Assembly: GCA_032358255.1 (NCBI GenBank) | Contig: JAULBX010028048.1 | Span: 1-64,000 of the forward strand | DNA length: 64,000 bases | Direction of reading: 5' to 3' | Origin: Heterotrichella gracilis | Taxonomy: Eukaryota > Sar > Xanthophyceae > Tribonematales > Xanthonemataceae | Shown here: positions 45,501 through 52,524 of the stretch, piece after piece | Layout of the letters: the number at the start of each line of letters is the position of its first letter | How positions within the stretch are numbered: the stretch's first letter is position 1 | Position numbers and translations under genes: made by a program | The notes under the pieces: generated by a model | The model's database searches: none | The model's input: only the letters and a program-made list of their open reading frames with translations | What the model was told of the DNA's origin: nothing

Positions 45501-46154
45501 ACTTTTAACTGGACGCCTAACCTTGGTTTATCAAATCCAAATGATTTTGGCATTGTAGTTAGTCCGAATGCAACTTCGGTTTATAGTGTAACTGTATCTA
45601 ATGATGGTTATTGCGGCACAACAGCAACCGTTCTTGTTCATGTTAATCCTAAACCTAAGGTATTTGCCGGAAGAGACACTATATTCAATTTAAAAGAACC
45701 AATGATGATAACAGCTGTTGGTGATGGTGTTTTGAAATGGATATCGGGCGATGATATTTCCTGTGCAGATTGCCCTTCAACACAGATCTTTCCAATAAAG
45801 AACAGTTGTTATGTGATTGAGGCCATAAACGGTTATGGTTGCCGGGCTACTGATGAAGTATGTATTGATGTTAGTCGCGAAAATGTGCTTTATATCCCAA
45901 ATACATTTACACCTAATGGCGACGGATTAAATGATGAATTCTATGTTTCTGGTTTTGGTTTTTCGGATCTAACCTTAGAAATTTTTGACCGCTGGGGCGA
46001 AAAATTATTTACCTCAACTGATATTACACATGGATGGAACGGTAGATACAAAGGACAGGATTGCCAGGTAGCAACCTACACATATAAACTAACCTACAAT
46101 ACCTTTGGTACTAAAACAACTACTAGAACAGGTCACGTTAATTTGATAAGGTAG
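42519..46154 (+). CDS. Giant T9SS type B cargo: DUF7948 domain, SBBP repeats, Ig-like domains
   Basis: 1211 residues. A signal peptide ends near residue 26 (LYVRA before NELP). The N-terminal 240 residues are a DUF7948-type domain (FKENKGQVSDQFYKPRPDI, IIYQQLYSGIDLKWYEKNGN). Seven beta-propeller-like SBBP repeats follow, each with R-x-WGTYYGG or a close variant (WGTFYGG, WATYYGG), about residues 262-735. Ig-like domains with cysteine pairs occupy about 740-1110. The last 85 residues form a CHU_C type B sorting domain (PNTFTPNGDGLNDEFYVSGF, FDRWGEKLF, GWNGRYKGQDC). Secreted by T9SS; adhesin or binding role is inference. Convergent with the acyltransferase, one base between stops. Confidence 0.92.
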   Translation: MAMKLSAHRQIFSLLLTAFTLYVRANELPKTPTISFKENKGQVSDQFYKPRPDILFSGTDGKLVFHLKNNGISYQLNRVDAWKKQEGMSPILHSKGNEAQPDQITVYRLDINWLNANTNALIKKGEALEGFDNYYLESCPQGALNVKSYKNIIYQQLYSGIDLKWYEKNGNLKYDYMVAAGADHKQIQLEFTGAEKLSINKKGELIIKTPLGELIEAAPCVTQNGKQLFAKWVINKSVVSFDIKNIDPVLPFIIDPLIRVWGTYYGGLSVESSCFPITDIFGNVYLSGETKSSNLTSIATVGAHQTTYAGGANWGDAFLVKFNSGGVRQWGTYYGGAQSDFANCICVDAIGNIYMAGGTSATNPLVIATPGSHQPVSGGSPLVNGTSDAFLAKFDPNGIRLWGTFYGGNGYEWAYGCILDGANVYMTGLSSTASGTSIATTGCQQPLNGGGQGDAFLVKFTTAGVRLWGTLYGGAGREDPGIPAVDALGNVYMPGGTTAPSSTNMTTSGCHQPNYGGGPSDGFLVKYDPSGTMQWGTYYGGIGDDASWTVKIFNNNLYLYGGTTTGTGTVIATPGTHQQFYAGGGDAFLATFDLAGVRQWATYYGGVGAEDGMNLEIDVSGNIYLFGMTSTPSGNAIATPCTYQDICGGSNDCFAAKFNNAGVRQWGTYYGGVGAENFGWGCLEQSTGDIYLSGNTTAASAAIIITAGSHQPIYGGGGSDVFLSKFNPCVPVMPPNITPPPLMTICAGNSTILSSSLTCGLNWFNAPLGGNLLGTGPNLNTSTLSTTTTFYIEDPSCGITTTRTAVEVTVVPLPVINIVTNNPLICIGQSATITATGATTYTWAPSISLNTTLDFSVIATPVVNSIYTVTGSNGNCSGTNSIPINLVPEPAPAITATDNKVCFGSTLTLNASGAQTYSWLPANVLSAPNGSLVVASPTSATNFTLIGVNTIGMVSCIEATTYSVNVLPYAVPVISGNVTICEGDDAVLTVSGGNTFNWTPNLGLSNPNDFGIVVSPNATSVYSVTVSNDGYCGTTATVLVHVNPKPKVFAGRDTIFNLKEPMMITAVGDGVLKWISGDDISCADCPSTQIFPIKNSCYVIEAINGYGCRATDEVCIDVSRENVLYIPNTFTPNGDGLNDEFYVSGFGFSDLTLEIFDRWGEKLFTSTDITHGWNGRYKGQDCQVATYTYKLTYNTFGTKTTTRTGHVNLIR

Positions 46155-46155
46155 C

Positions 46156-47007
46156 CTAAAGTTTAATATACTCTTCAAAAGAAACCCCTTTCATAAACTC
46201 GGGCGAGTAAATGAATTTGTAAACAAGATCTGACCATTCTCTATGAGTCTTACTGCTATCAAACACTTTAGCATCAAAGGGTTTACTAAAATGGATACGA
46301 ATAGTTTTTTTATTGGCCATAAACATTTCATCAGGCAAAAAAAGCATTTCTATATTTGCTTTAATACCAAGGCGTTTACGCCACCGCGCAAAATTGTAAA
46401 AGAATTTAGAGTTCTCACCTTCTATAAAAACAGGCTGCACCATGCGTTTGTGATCGATGGATTGTGTGACAAAGCTTTTACGCCATTTAAGATCTCGCAC
46501 CAGGCCATTATTCTTTCGAGAGACAAGGCCTGAAGGAAAGATTAGCACAGCATTTTCCTGCCTAAAGGTTTCTTCCATGATCCTTAAGGAGCCTGCAGAG
46601 GCCGCGCCCAGTTTATTAACTGCAACAAATACCTCACCGTAATTCTTTAAATTCTTTAAAACATCATTTACAAAAAAACGCACATCGGGTCTTATTTCTC
46701 CAACTGCTTTTATCAACGACATGCCATCCAATCCACCAAGCGGGTGGTTAGCTGCAATAGTAACTTTTCCGGTCTTTGGCACAAGATGGGCGTTAACCGA
46801 CTCCACCTTCGCCCCCACGCGCTCCAGAGCTTTGGCATTAAAGTCAAGTCCTTGCGCATCGCCAAGATGCACCATGGCAGAGTTTATATCGTCTTCGTGA
46901 AGTTTTTTCTTGAGCCAATTAATAGCAAAACGGGGTAACCATCTGTATAATTTATAGGCTTTTTCCTTTAGGATCTTCTCTACATCTATAAACTTATTGC
47001 TTTCCAT
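46156..47007 (-). CDS. Lysophospholipid acyltransferase (PlsC/OlsA-GlsA-like)
   Basis: 283 residues from the ATG at 47007; the longer frame to 47088 would read through the promoter. The acceptor motif reads NHPLGGLDG near residue 88, with five rather than four residues between His and Asp. Further motifs are NDVLKNLKNYG, FPSGLVSRKNNGLVRDLKW and VQPVFIEGENS. The class esterifies a lysolipid; Bacteroidota use a related O-acyltransferase (GlsA) for glycine lipids, so that is an alternative to 1-acylglycerol-3-phosphate. No GlsB-like N-acyltransferase is adjacent. Confidence 0.85.
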   Translation of the reverse strand: MESNKFIDVEKILKEKAYKLYRWLPRFAINWLKKKLHEDDINSAMVHLGDAQGLDFNAKALERVGAKVESVNAHLVPKTGKVTIAANHPLGGLDGMSLIKAVGEIRPDVRFFVNDVLKNLKNYGEVFVAVNKLGAASAGSLRIMEETFRQENAVLIFPSGLVSRKNNGLVRDLKWRKSFVTQSIDHKRMVQPVFIEGENSKFFYNFARWRKRLGIKANIEMLFLPDEMFMANKKTIRIHFSKPFDAKVFDSSKTHREWSDLVYKFIYSPEFMKGVSFEEYIKL

Positions 47008-47018
47008 AAGAACTTTGC

Positions 47019-47026
47019 CAAAGATA
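47019..47026 (-). promoter_or_regulatory. -7 element upstream of the acyltransferase
   Basis: On the minus strand TATCTTTG fits TAnnTTTG; it lies 11 bases before the ATG at 47007 and fixes that start. No convincing -33 was found. Confidence 0.5.
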
Positions 47027-47088
47027 AAAAAATTGTCAAGATTTTGTAATTGAAAATACGAATGGTTTAAACAGCAGTTATGTAACAA

Positions 47089-47118
47089 AAAAGCCTGTCT
47101 ATCTCTAAACAGGCTTTT
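47089..47118 (-). terminator. Intrinsic terminator of the GIN/beta-barrel gene
   Basis: Ten-base perfect stem (AAAAGCCTGT / ACAGGCTTTT) with a ten-base loop, followed on the minus strand by more T. It begins 17 bases after the end of the GIN gene. Confidence 0.88.
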
Positions 47119-47135
47119 GTTTTTATTTAAGGTTA

Positions 47136-48590
47136 TTAATCGAAAGCGATTAATCTTATGCCAACTGTAAAGGGATGTAAATCAGGGCCTTTACCCGATT
47201 GAAACATGTTTGTTAAACTATATTCGCCAAACACCGTAAACTGTTTGTAACCAATATTTACAAGCGCTTTTGCAGAAAAAGGACTTAAGTTATAACTATC
47301 TCTTCTTTGTTTGGTGAATTCAAAATCGTTTTGCCCTAACTCTTGCTTCGTGCGTGAAGCGATCAAATACTGACCTACCACACCAAATGCCATGTGAAAT
47401 GATTTGCGTGGGTTATTGCTGGTATTAAATTCAAGTAATAAAGGCACTTGTATGTAGGTAGATCTGAACTTATTTTTATTATAGGCATAAAGATTAGAGC
47501 TGTCTACTGCTGCAAAGTCTCCTAAGCTGTCTGAGTTTGGATTTAAGATAGTATTACGGTTAAAAGCATAAGAGTGATAATCAAAGCCAAAACCAGTTAC
47601 TAATTTTAAATTGTTCTTTACGATATTTAAATGACGCTCAATAAGATTAAACTGAAAGTTAAAACTGCGACTATAGTCAAGGTCCATATAGTTAATGCTC
47701 TTTGGTAAGGTCATGCTACCGTTTGAACCTACATAACCGTTAACGCCCATAGAAAAACCTGCCCAATGGTTAAAGTCCTGGTTAATATAACCACGTTTTA
47801 TTTTAATGGTATCTGTTAGATCGAAATCTTTATCGGCACCAATAATGATGAATTTTCTTCCTTTCCAATTATAAACAGTTGTGTCGTTACCTGCTTTTTT
47901 GCTGCTTTTTGCCTGGTCAAATGTTTTTGTAATACTTGCTGCCGGTGTAGCCTCAGCGCTAATATCCTTTACATCGCCTTTAATTTTTATGTTACTGGCA
48001 CCGCTTGCATTTGCAACTAGTTTTTCGCTTACATATACTTTTGCAGTTGAAGCGCCAGTGGTAACAACGTTTGCATTGTTTACAGACAGATCAAAACCCT
48101 TTAAAGTAGAGGCGCCGGAAAGTTCAGCAAAAATATTGGTTGCAGTACCTGTTAATTTAAGATCGCTGGCACCGCTTTGAATTGCATGAATAGAGCGCAT
48201 TTCTGTACTGGCTTTTACATCTGCAGAACCAGAAACACTAAAACTGATAGAATCGCCTTTAATAGTATTAGTTGTTTTAAAACTTGTAGCTCCGCTACTT
48301 TGCAATTCCGTTAACTTAGTGTTCTTTACATATACATTAACAGGGTTTGTAAAACGGCCTTTGTTATGTATAAAAAGTGTAGCGTTATCAACCTTGGTTT
48401 CTACGTTGTCAATTTCTTTTTCGTCTGCGCTAACTTTTACTTCAAGACTATCAGAACTAGTGTAAATTACATTAACCGAACCGTAAGCTTCTATTTTATT
48501 AAAAGGCGATACCTGTCTGGTTTGAATCTGTTGGGCTTTGAAAGTTATTACAGAGGTAATAAGGAAGATGGATAAAAATTTAGTTTTCAT
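47136..48590 (-). CDS. Head GIN domain fused to an outer-membrane beta-barrel
   Basis: 484 residues. Signal peptide about 1-18 (FKA before QQ). Residues of about 20-240 form the head-GIN adhesin-like domain (DUF2807): FNKIEAYGSVNVIYTSS, TKLTELQSSGATSFK, LTGTATNIFAELSGAS, and repeated SGAS/TGAS turns of a beta-helix. A linker (YNWKGRKFIIIGADKDF) leads to a C-terminal beta-barrel of about 270-484 ending ...TVGIRLIAFD. GIN domains usually occur alone; the fusion is notable. A TGTAAC-N17-CGTC site upstream resembles that of the ECF sigma operon. Probable surface-exposed envelope-stress protein. Confidence 0.85.
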   Translation of the reverse strand: MKTKFLSIFLITSVITFKAQQIQTRQVSPFNKIEAYGSVNVIYTSSDSLEVKVSADEKEIDNVETKVDNATLFIHNKGRFTNPVNVYVKNTKLTELQSSGATSFKTTNTIKGDSISFSVSGSADVKASTEMRSIHAIQSGASDLKLTGTATNIFAELSGASTLKGFDLSVNNANVVTTGASTAKVYVSEKLVANASGASNIKIKGDVKDISAEATPAASITKTFDQAKSSKKAGNDTTVYNWKGRKFIIIGADKDFDLTDTIKIKRGYINQDFNHWAGFSMGVNGYVGSNGSMTLPKSINYMDLDYSRSFNFQFNLIERHLNIVKNNLKLVTGFGFDYHSYAFNRNTILNPNSDSLGDFAAVDSSNLYAYNKNKFRSTYIQVPLLLEFNTSNNPRKSFHMAFGVVGQYLIASRTKQELGQNDFEFTKQRRDSYNLSPFSAKALVNIGYKQFTVFGEYSLTNMFQSGKGPDLHPFTVGIRLIAFD

Positions 48591-48652
48591 ATTATATTTT
48601 TTAATGTTGTGTTTTTTAGATTTAAAGCGCTTTTGTTGTTATTTGAGAGTAA

Positions 48653-48679
48653 GACGCAGGTGAACTAATAAAAGTTACA
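48653..48679 (-). promoter_or_regulatory. ECF-type promoter of the GIN/beta-barrel gene
   Basis: On the minus strand TGTAAC (48679-48674), a 17-base spacer, then CGTCTTACTC starting at 48656. The CGTCTTACTC decamer also occurs in front of the ECF sigma gene. The leader to the ATG at 48590 is about 60 bases. Confidence 0.65.
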
Positions 48680-48812
48680 GGTAGTAAAAAATAATTTATA
48701 GGCCTAATCCTTAAATTGTGTAAAATGACCCTAAAATTCCCCAAAAGACACCTAAATCCCCGGTTTTTGTGCAAAAAATTGACAAAAAGACTAAAAACTG
48801 GTCAATAAAGTT

Positions 48813-49289
48813 GTGGAACAAAAATTGAAAAGTAAAAATAGCTCTAAAATTGAATTAATGAGAACTCTTGAATTACCTCAAAAAAACGGAAAACTAGTCA
48901 ACTTTGTTGATTATGAATTAGACCTAGTATTGTCTCCTCCTGAAATTAAAGAAACTATTGTTGCAAAAACAGATGAACCTGTTGCAGACAATAATAGAAA
49001 ACTTGAACTGAGGTACAATAATATGATCGCAGATGAAAGACGTTTAAAGATATTTATTTGCGATTTTAATACCGGAAAATCTTGGATTTATATTTATGGA
49101 AAGGTTAGGGAAAAAGAAATTAAAAGTACAATAGAATTTACCGGCGTTAAAAACGTAAGTGCCAGCGTTAAAAATTTTAAAATTAAATCTGTTTTAATTT
49201 ACAGTAGAACCATTTTAAGAAATTATTATTTAAGCGCTGATACCGCGAGTATAGAGAACCAATTCACCACATTCCTTTCAAGTACGTAG
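48813..49289 (+). CDS. Hypothetical protein, no recognised domain
   Basis: 158 residues from a GTG; the first ATG (48858) would give 143. No signal peptide. The central part (RKLELRYNNMIADERRLKIF, TGKSWIYIYGKVREKEIKS) looks like an alternating beta-strand pattern, ending in a polar helix-like tail. I do not recognise the family. It lies between the GIN/beta-barrel gene, which is divergent, and the HMA-AraC regulator downstream, so it may be part of that response; this is only positional. Confidence 0.6.
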   Translation: MEQKLKSKNSSKIELMRTLELPQKNGKLVNFVDYELDLVLSPPEIKETIVAKTDEPVADNNRKLELRYNNMIADERRLKIFICDFNTGKSWIYIYGKVREKEIKSTIEFTGVKNVSASVKNFKIKSVLIYSRTILRNYYLSADTASIENQFTTFLSST

Positions 49290-49348
49290 AAAAATAGTTT
49301 TGAAAATATTGAATTAATGCAAGTATTAACTCATTTAATTTTTAAAAT

Positions 49349-49422
49349 CAGTAAATCTTATAAATTTTAAAAATCTTTTTTATATAGAAAAAATAAAACA
49401 GTAAATCTTATAAATTTTAAAA
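49349..49422. repeat. Two 24-base direct repeats, 50 bases apart
   Basis: An identical 24-base unit beginning CAGTAAATCTTATAAATT occurs at 49349-49372 and 49399-49422. The repeat distance of 50 bases is about five helical turns, which would place two bound proteins on the same face of DNA. It ends 57 bases upstream of the HMA-AraC regulator start and could be its operator. Confidence 0.85.
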
Positions 49423-49479
49423 GCAATTTTATAATTTATTGTTGTTAATATTTCTCACTTTTGTTTTTCCCGTTAACCC

Positions 49480-50040
49480 ATGATGAAACTCTACATTAAG
49501 AACATGGCTTGCGAAAGCTGCATAACGGTTGTAAAAACTGAACTTAAAAAGCTTAATGTAGCTTTTACCAACGTTACTTATGGTGAAGCGGATATAAAAC
49601 AAAATTTAACTGTGGAAAAGAAACAGAAATTTAATAATGCCATAAAAAAATCCGGACTAGAGATTCTGGAAAACAAACAAGGAATACTAACTGAAAAAAT
49701 AAAGATCTTAATAAATGAACTATTTGAAAAGCCGGAGAGTTGGCCAAAAGTAAAATTATCGGTTTATTTAAAAGAAAAACTTGGTTACGATTATAATTAC
49801 ATGTCGAACCTGTTTTCTGAAACACAGGCTACTACGATTGAACAATACATTATTTTAAAAAAGGCCGAAAAAATTAAAGAGCTTATTCTTTTTAGTGATC
49901 TAAGTCTGACAGATATTTCTCATAAATTAAAATACAATAATGTTTCTCACATGTCGTCGCAATTTAAAAAAGCAACAGGTTTAACACCTTCTCATTTTAA
50001 AAAACTTAAAAAATTGCGGAACCTAAGGATTAATTCTTAA
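49480..50040 (+). CDS. Regulator fusing a heavy-metal-associated (HMA-like) domain to an AraC DNA-binding domain
   Basis: 186 residues. Residues 1-70 resemble an HMA domain with the metal-binding pair C11-x2-C14 (YIKNMACESC). The rest is a compact AraC-type domain: two helix-turn-helix segments around YNYMSNLFSETQATTIEQYI and LSLTDISHKLKYNNVSHMSSQF, ending with GLTPSHFKKLKK. The layout implies direct metal sensing, probably Cu or a similar soft metal. No copper pump or chaperone gene is adjacent. The 24-base direct repeats upstream could be its autoregulatory site. Stop abuts the stop of the convergent anti-sigma gene. Confidence 0.85.
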   Translation: MMKLYIKNMACESCITVVKTELKKLNVAFTNVTYGEADIKQNLTVEKKQKFNNAIKKSGLEILENKQGILTEKIKILINELFEKPESWPKVKLSVYLKEKLGYDYNYMSNLFSETQATTIEQYIILKKAEKIKELILFSDLSLTDISHKLKYNNVSHMSSQFKKATGLTPSHFKKLKKLRNLRINS

Positions 50041-51306
50041 TTATCTTTTTTCAACACTAAAGGCATTAAACGAAAGTGAGTAGTTCTTACCTTGACTTTC
50101 TTCGCCATCAATAGATTTAACACCCAATTTATTGGCCTGCTTTGCGATCTTAACCGCCCGCGCCCAAAAGCCCTTTTTTGCGGGAGTGGCAACAAGGGAT
50201 TCATCATCTGTGTCTCCCTCTTCAGTAATCAAATAAGTTTGTTTTGAATATTTAGGTTGAATGGTCACATTAGCCACTGCTAAATAAGTTGTATCACTAA
50301 CGGCATTACTTTTTACAATACTATTTTTAGGTTCGTTAAGTTCTTGATCAAGAAGAGGATCTTTCTTTTCATCTTGTTTATTTACCTCAACAACAGAATT
50401 TGTTTTGGGTCCGTTAAGATCAACAGAAGGGTCTTTTTTTATTTTGATGCTGTTTATTTTTGGATTGTTATTTGTATTCTTAGCAAGAAGCTCCGAATTT
50501 TCAGGTTGTATCTTATTTAAAATATTGCTTGAATCATTCTTGTTAACTGTTTGATTATCATTATTTTTTGGAATTTGATTAAAGTTGTTTTTTGCCAATT
50601 CTTTTGGCGTAGTTGGTTTTGAATTGTAATAATTAAAAACAAATACCAAACCAACTAATAATAAAATAGCCGCAGCAATAGAAGCAACAGTTCTAAAGTT
50701 AAACAAAGCAATAATTCTTGCTTCTTTTTTCAAGGCCTCTTTATTCGGATAAACAATAGAGGCTTCAACTTCTAATTTTGTTGTCTTATAAAGCGAAACT
50801 TCTTTCTGAAGAACAGTGTTTGTTTTTAGTTCCTTTTCGAATTTCAGTTTGTCGGAAGGATTTAATTGCCCTTCAACATAAGTCAATGCAATATCATTTA
50901 AAACAAGTTCGCTTTCTGTTTTATACAAGTTGCTCTTTGAATTGAGAACGATCTCTTCTTTTTGTAAGATCGTTTTTTTGTAAGCCTCAAATTGAGTGGC
51001 TAAGTTCTTATCATTTAATAATTTAACCTCAACTGCTTTTCTCTCAGCTTCAGGTAAATTGTTCTCTAAATAATTAATTAATTCTTCATCCTCAATAAAG
51101 GAAGCATTTTTTTTTAGGTCTTCTTTAAAATCAATACTCACTACCTCATCGGCAAAAGAAGGTAGGTCAAGATCATTCAGATCTATTTGTAATTGTGGAT
51201 TGGCAAATACAAAAGCCTTTAATTCAGCAACGGCAGCTTCGTTAAGGTTACCATCCAGGTAATCTATTAAAAACGCTTCGTAATTATGTAAATTAATTTT
51301 GCCCAT
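50041..51306 (-). CDS. Probable membrane anti-sigma factor partner
   Basis: 421 residues with no signal peptide. The N-terminal cytoplasmic part holds two similar segments: YEAFLIDYLDGNLNEAAVAEL near residue 8 and EELINYLENNLPEAERKAVE near residue 72, the form of short anti-sigma helical repeats. A single transmembrane helix lies near residues 207-228 (IAAAILLLVGLVFVFNYY). The periplasmic part is asparagine/lysine-rich and probably flexible. The start codon shares one base with the sigma stop (TAATG), so the pair is coupled. Sigma binding is inferred from position and layout. Confidence 0.72.
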   Translation of the reverse strand: MGKINLHNYEAFLIDYLDGNLNEAAVAELKAFVFANPQLQIDLNDLDLPSFADEVVSIDFKEDLKKNASFIEDEELINYLENNLPEAERKAVEVKLLNDKNLATQFEAYKKTILQKEEIVLNSKSNLYKTESELVLNDIALTYVEGQLNPSDKLKFEKELKTNTVLQKEVSLYKTTKLEVEASIVYPNKEALKKEARIIALFNFRTVASIAAAILLLVGLVFVFNYYNSKPTTPKELAKNNFNQIPKNNDNQTVNKNDSSNILNKIQPENSELLAKNTNNNPKINSIKIKKDPSVDLNGPKTNSVVEVNKQDEKKDPLLDQELNEPKNSIVKSNAVSDTTYLAVANVTIQPKYSKQTYLITEEGDTDDESLVATPAKKGFWARAVKIAKQANKLGVKSIDGEESQGKNYSLSFNAFSVEKR

Positions 51307-51791
51307 TAAATAACTGCTTCCACCTTGCCTATATAATTCTTTAAAAATGTTCTTGCCCTAAAAATGTAAACCTTTACCTGACTTTCCGTTAATTGAGTTA
51401 TCTCCCCTATCTCAGCGTAATCATAACCCTCGTAATCGCGCAATAACAAAACTGTTTTTTGGATCTCAGGCAATTGTTCCAACCCCTGGTTCAATATTTC
51501 CTTTAGGTCCGAGTACTGCGTATTATGAATATGTTTATTAAGATCTACCTCGTTCATCTTCGCGCTTTTTGAATTCTTACGTGTATAATCTACCAAAGTA
51601 TGGTAAGCTGTAGTAAATAAATAGGTCTTAGCTTTTGCCGCATCTATGCTTTCAACCTTGCGCCACATCTTCTCAAAAGAATCCTGCACAATATCTTTAG
51701 CAGCATCTTTATCGCGAATTTGTTTTAATACAAAACGATAAACACCATCTGCATGGTTATCTACACATTGATTATATTCTGCTAAATTCAA
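51306..51791 (-). CDS. ECF-type RNA polymerase sigma factor
   Basis: 161 residues, TTG start. Region 2 is seen in GVYRFVLKQIRDKDAAKDIVQDSFEKMW, and region 4 in LPEIQKTVLLLRDYEGYDYAEIGEITQLTESQVKVYIFRAR. The linker between them is short, as in ECF factors. The upstream DNA has TGTAAC-N16-CGTC, an ECF-type promoter, which suggests autoregulation. The same -10 sequence is found before the GIN/beta-barrel gene. Followed by its presumed anti-sigma. Confidence 0.92.
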   Translation of the reverse strand: MNLAEYNQCVDNHADGVYRFVLKQIRDKDAAKDIVQDSFEKMWRKVESIDAAKAKTYLFTTAYHTLVDYTRKNSKSAKMNEVDLNKHIHNTQYSDLKEILNQGLEQLPEIQKTVLLLRDYEGYDYAEIGEITQLTESQVKVYIFRARTFLKNYIGKVEAVI

Positions 51792-51806
51792 TTTGTTTAA
51801 GAGTAA

Positions 51807-51832
51807 GACGTACTAGCAGTCGTTTAGTTACA
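51807..51832 (-). promoter_or_regulatory. Autoregulatory ECF-type promoter of the sigma operon
   Basis: On the minus strand TGTAAC (51832-51827), a 16-base spacer, then CGTCTTACTC from 51810. A start of transcription near 51800 would leave a leader of under 10 bases before TTG at 51791. Confidence 0.7.
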
Positions 51833-51875
51833 AGCTACTACTAATTTTAATTATTTGATAATCAATAAATTAAGA

Positions 51876-52523
51876 TTAAATGTCGAAATGTTTAATGGCT
51901 GAATTTGTGGTAATGTGATTAATAAACGCTTCATGATTTATTTCGGCACCCCTTACTTCATATTCAATAATAAGATCATCATTTGATTTTGTTTGACGTA
52001 ACCATTGATGTTTTAATTTAAAAGAAACCATCTTTTTTTCAATTTCAAGTTTAAGGTCAAGATCATTTTCGATAGTGATCTTATAAACTTTTTCCTGGTT
52101 GTATCGGTCAATAAATTGTTGCACACCGGTAAAACCTAACAATATTACAAGCGTGGTAAAAGTTACTAATACCGCAAATTCGTATTGCGCAATACCGCAA
52201 GCCATGCCAATAGCGGCACTTATCCATATCAAAGACGCTGTTGTCATTCCTCTAACACTTGCCCCATCTCTAAAAATAGCGCCGGCTCCCAAAAAACCAA
52301 CGCCGGTTACAATGTTAGAAGCAATACGCGCAGGGTCGGTATCTTTTCCTAAAATAAAAGAAAGAATGGTAAATAAAGTAGAACCAAGCGTAATTAAAAT
52401 AATTGTCCTAAATCCAATATTACGGCCTTTATACTCACGCTCGGCGCCAATTAAAGCGCCCAGAACCAGTGAAACAATCAGTTTCACGGAGTTATCAAAT
52501 ATAAAATCGTAATCGAATTTCAA
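51876..52523 (-). CDS. MgtC/SapB-family membrane protein
   Basis: 215 residues, TTG start one base after the kmo stop. Several transmembrane helices fill residues 10-140, with the family motif GALIGAEREYKGRNIGFRT near residue 22 and ASNIVTGVGFLGAGAIFR near residue 88. A C-terminal cytosolic ACT-like region follows (KIEIENDLDLKLEIEKK-type). MgtC proteins are inner-membrane proteins linked with low-magnesium survival. Probably co-translated with kynurenine monooxygenase, with no obvious functional link. Confidence 0.9.
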   Translation of the reverse strand: MKFDYDFIFDNSVKLIVSLVLGALIGAEREYKGRNIGFRTIILITLGSTLFTILSFILGKDTDPARIASNIVTGVGFLGAGAIFRDGASVRGMTTASLIWISAAIGMACGIAQYEFAVLVTFTTLVILLGFTGVQQFIDRYNQEKVYKITIENDLDLKLEIEKKMVSFKLKHQWLRQTKSNDDLIIEYEVRGAEINHEAFINHITTNSAIKHFDI

Positions 52524-52524
52524 T

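Noticed and set aside
52099-52512. Rightward 137-residue open frame
   Set aside because: Antisense to the MgtC-like gene; no domain and no promoter.
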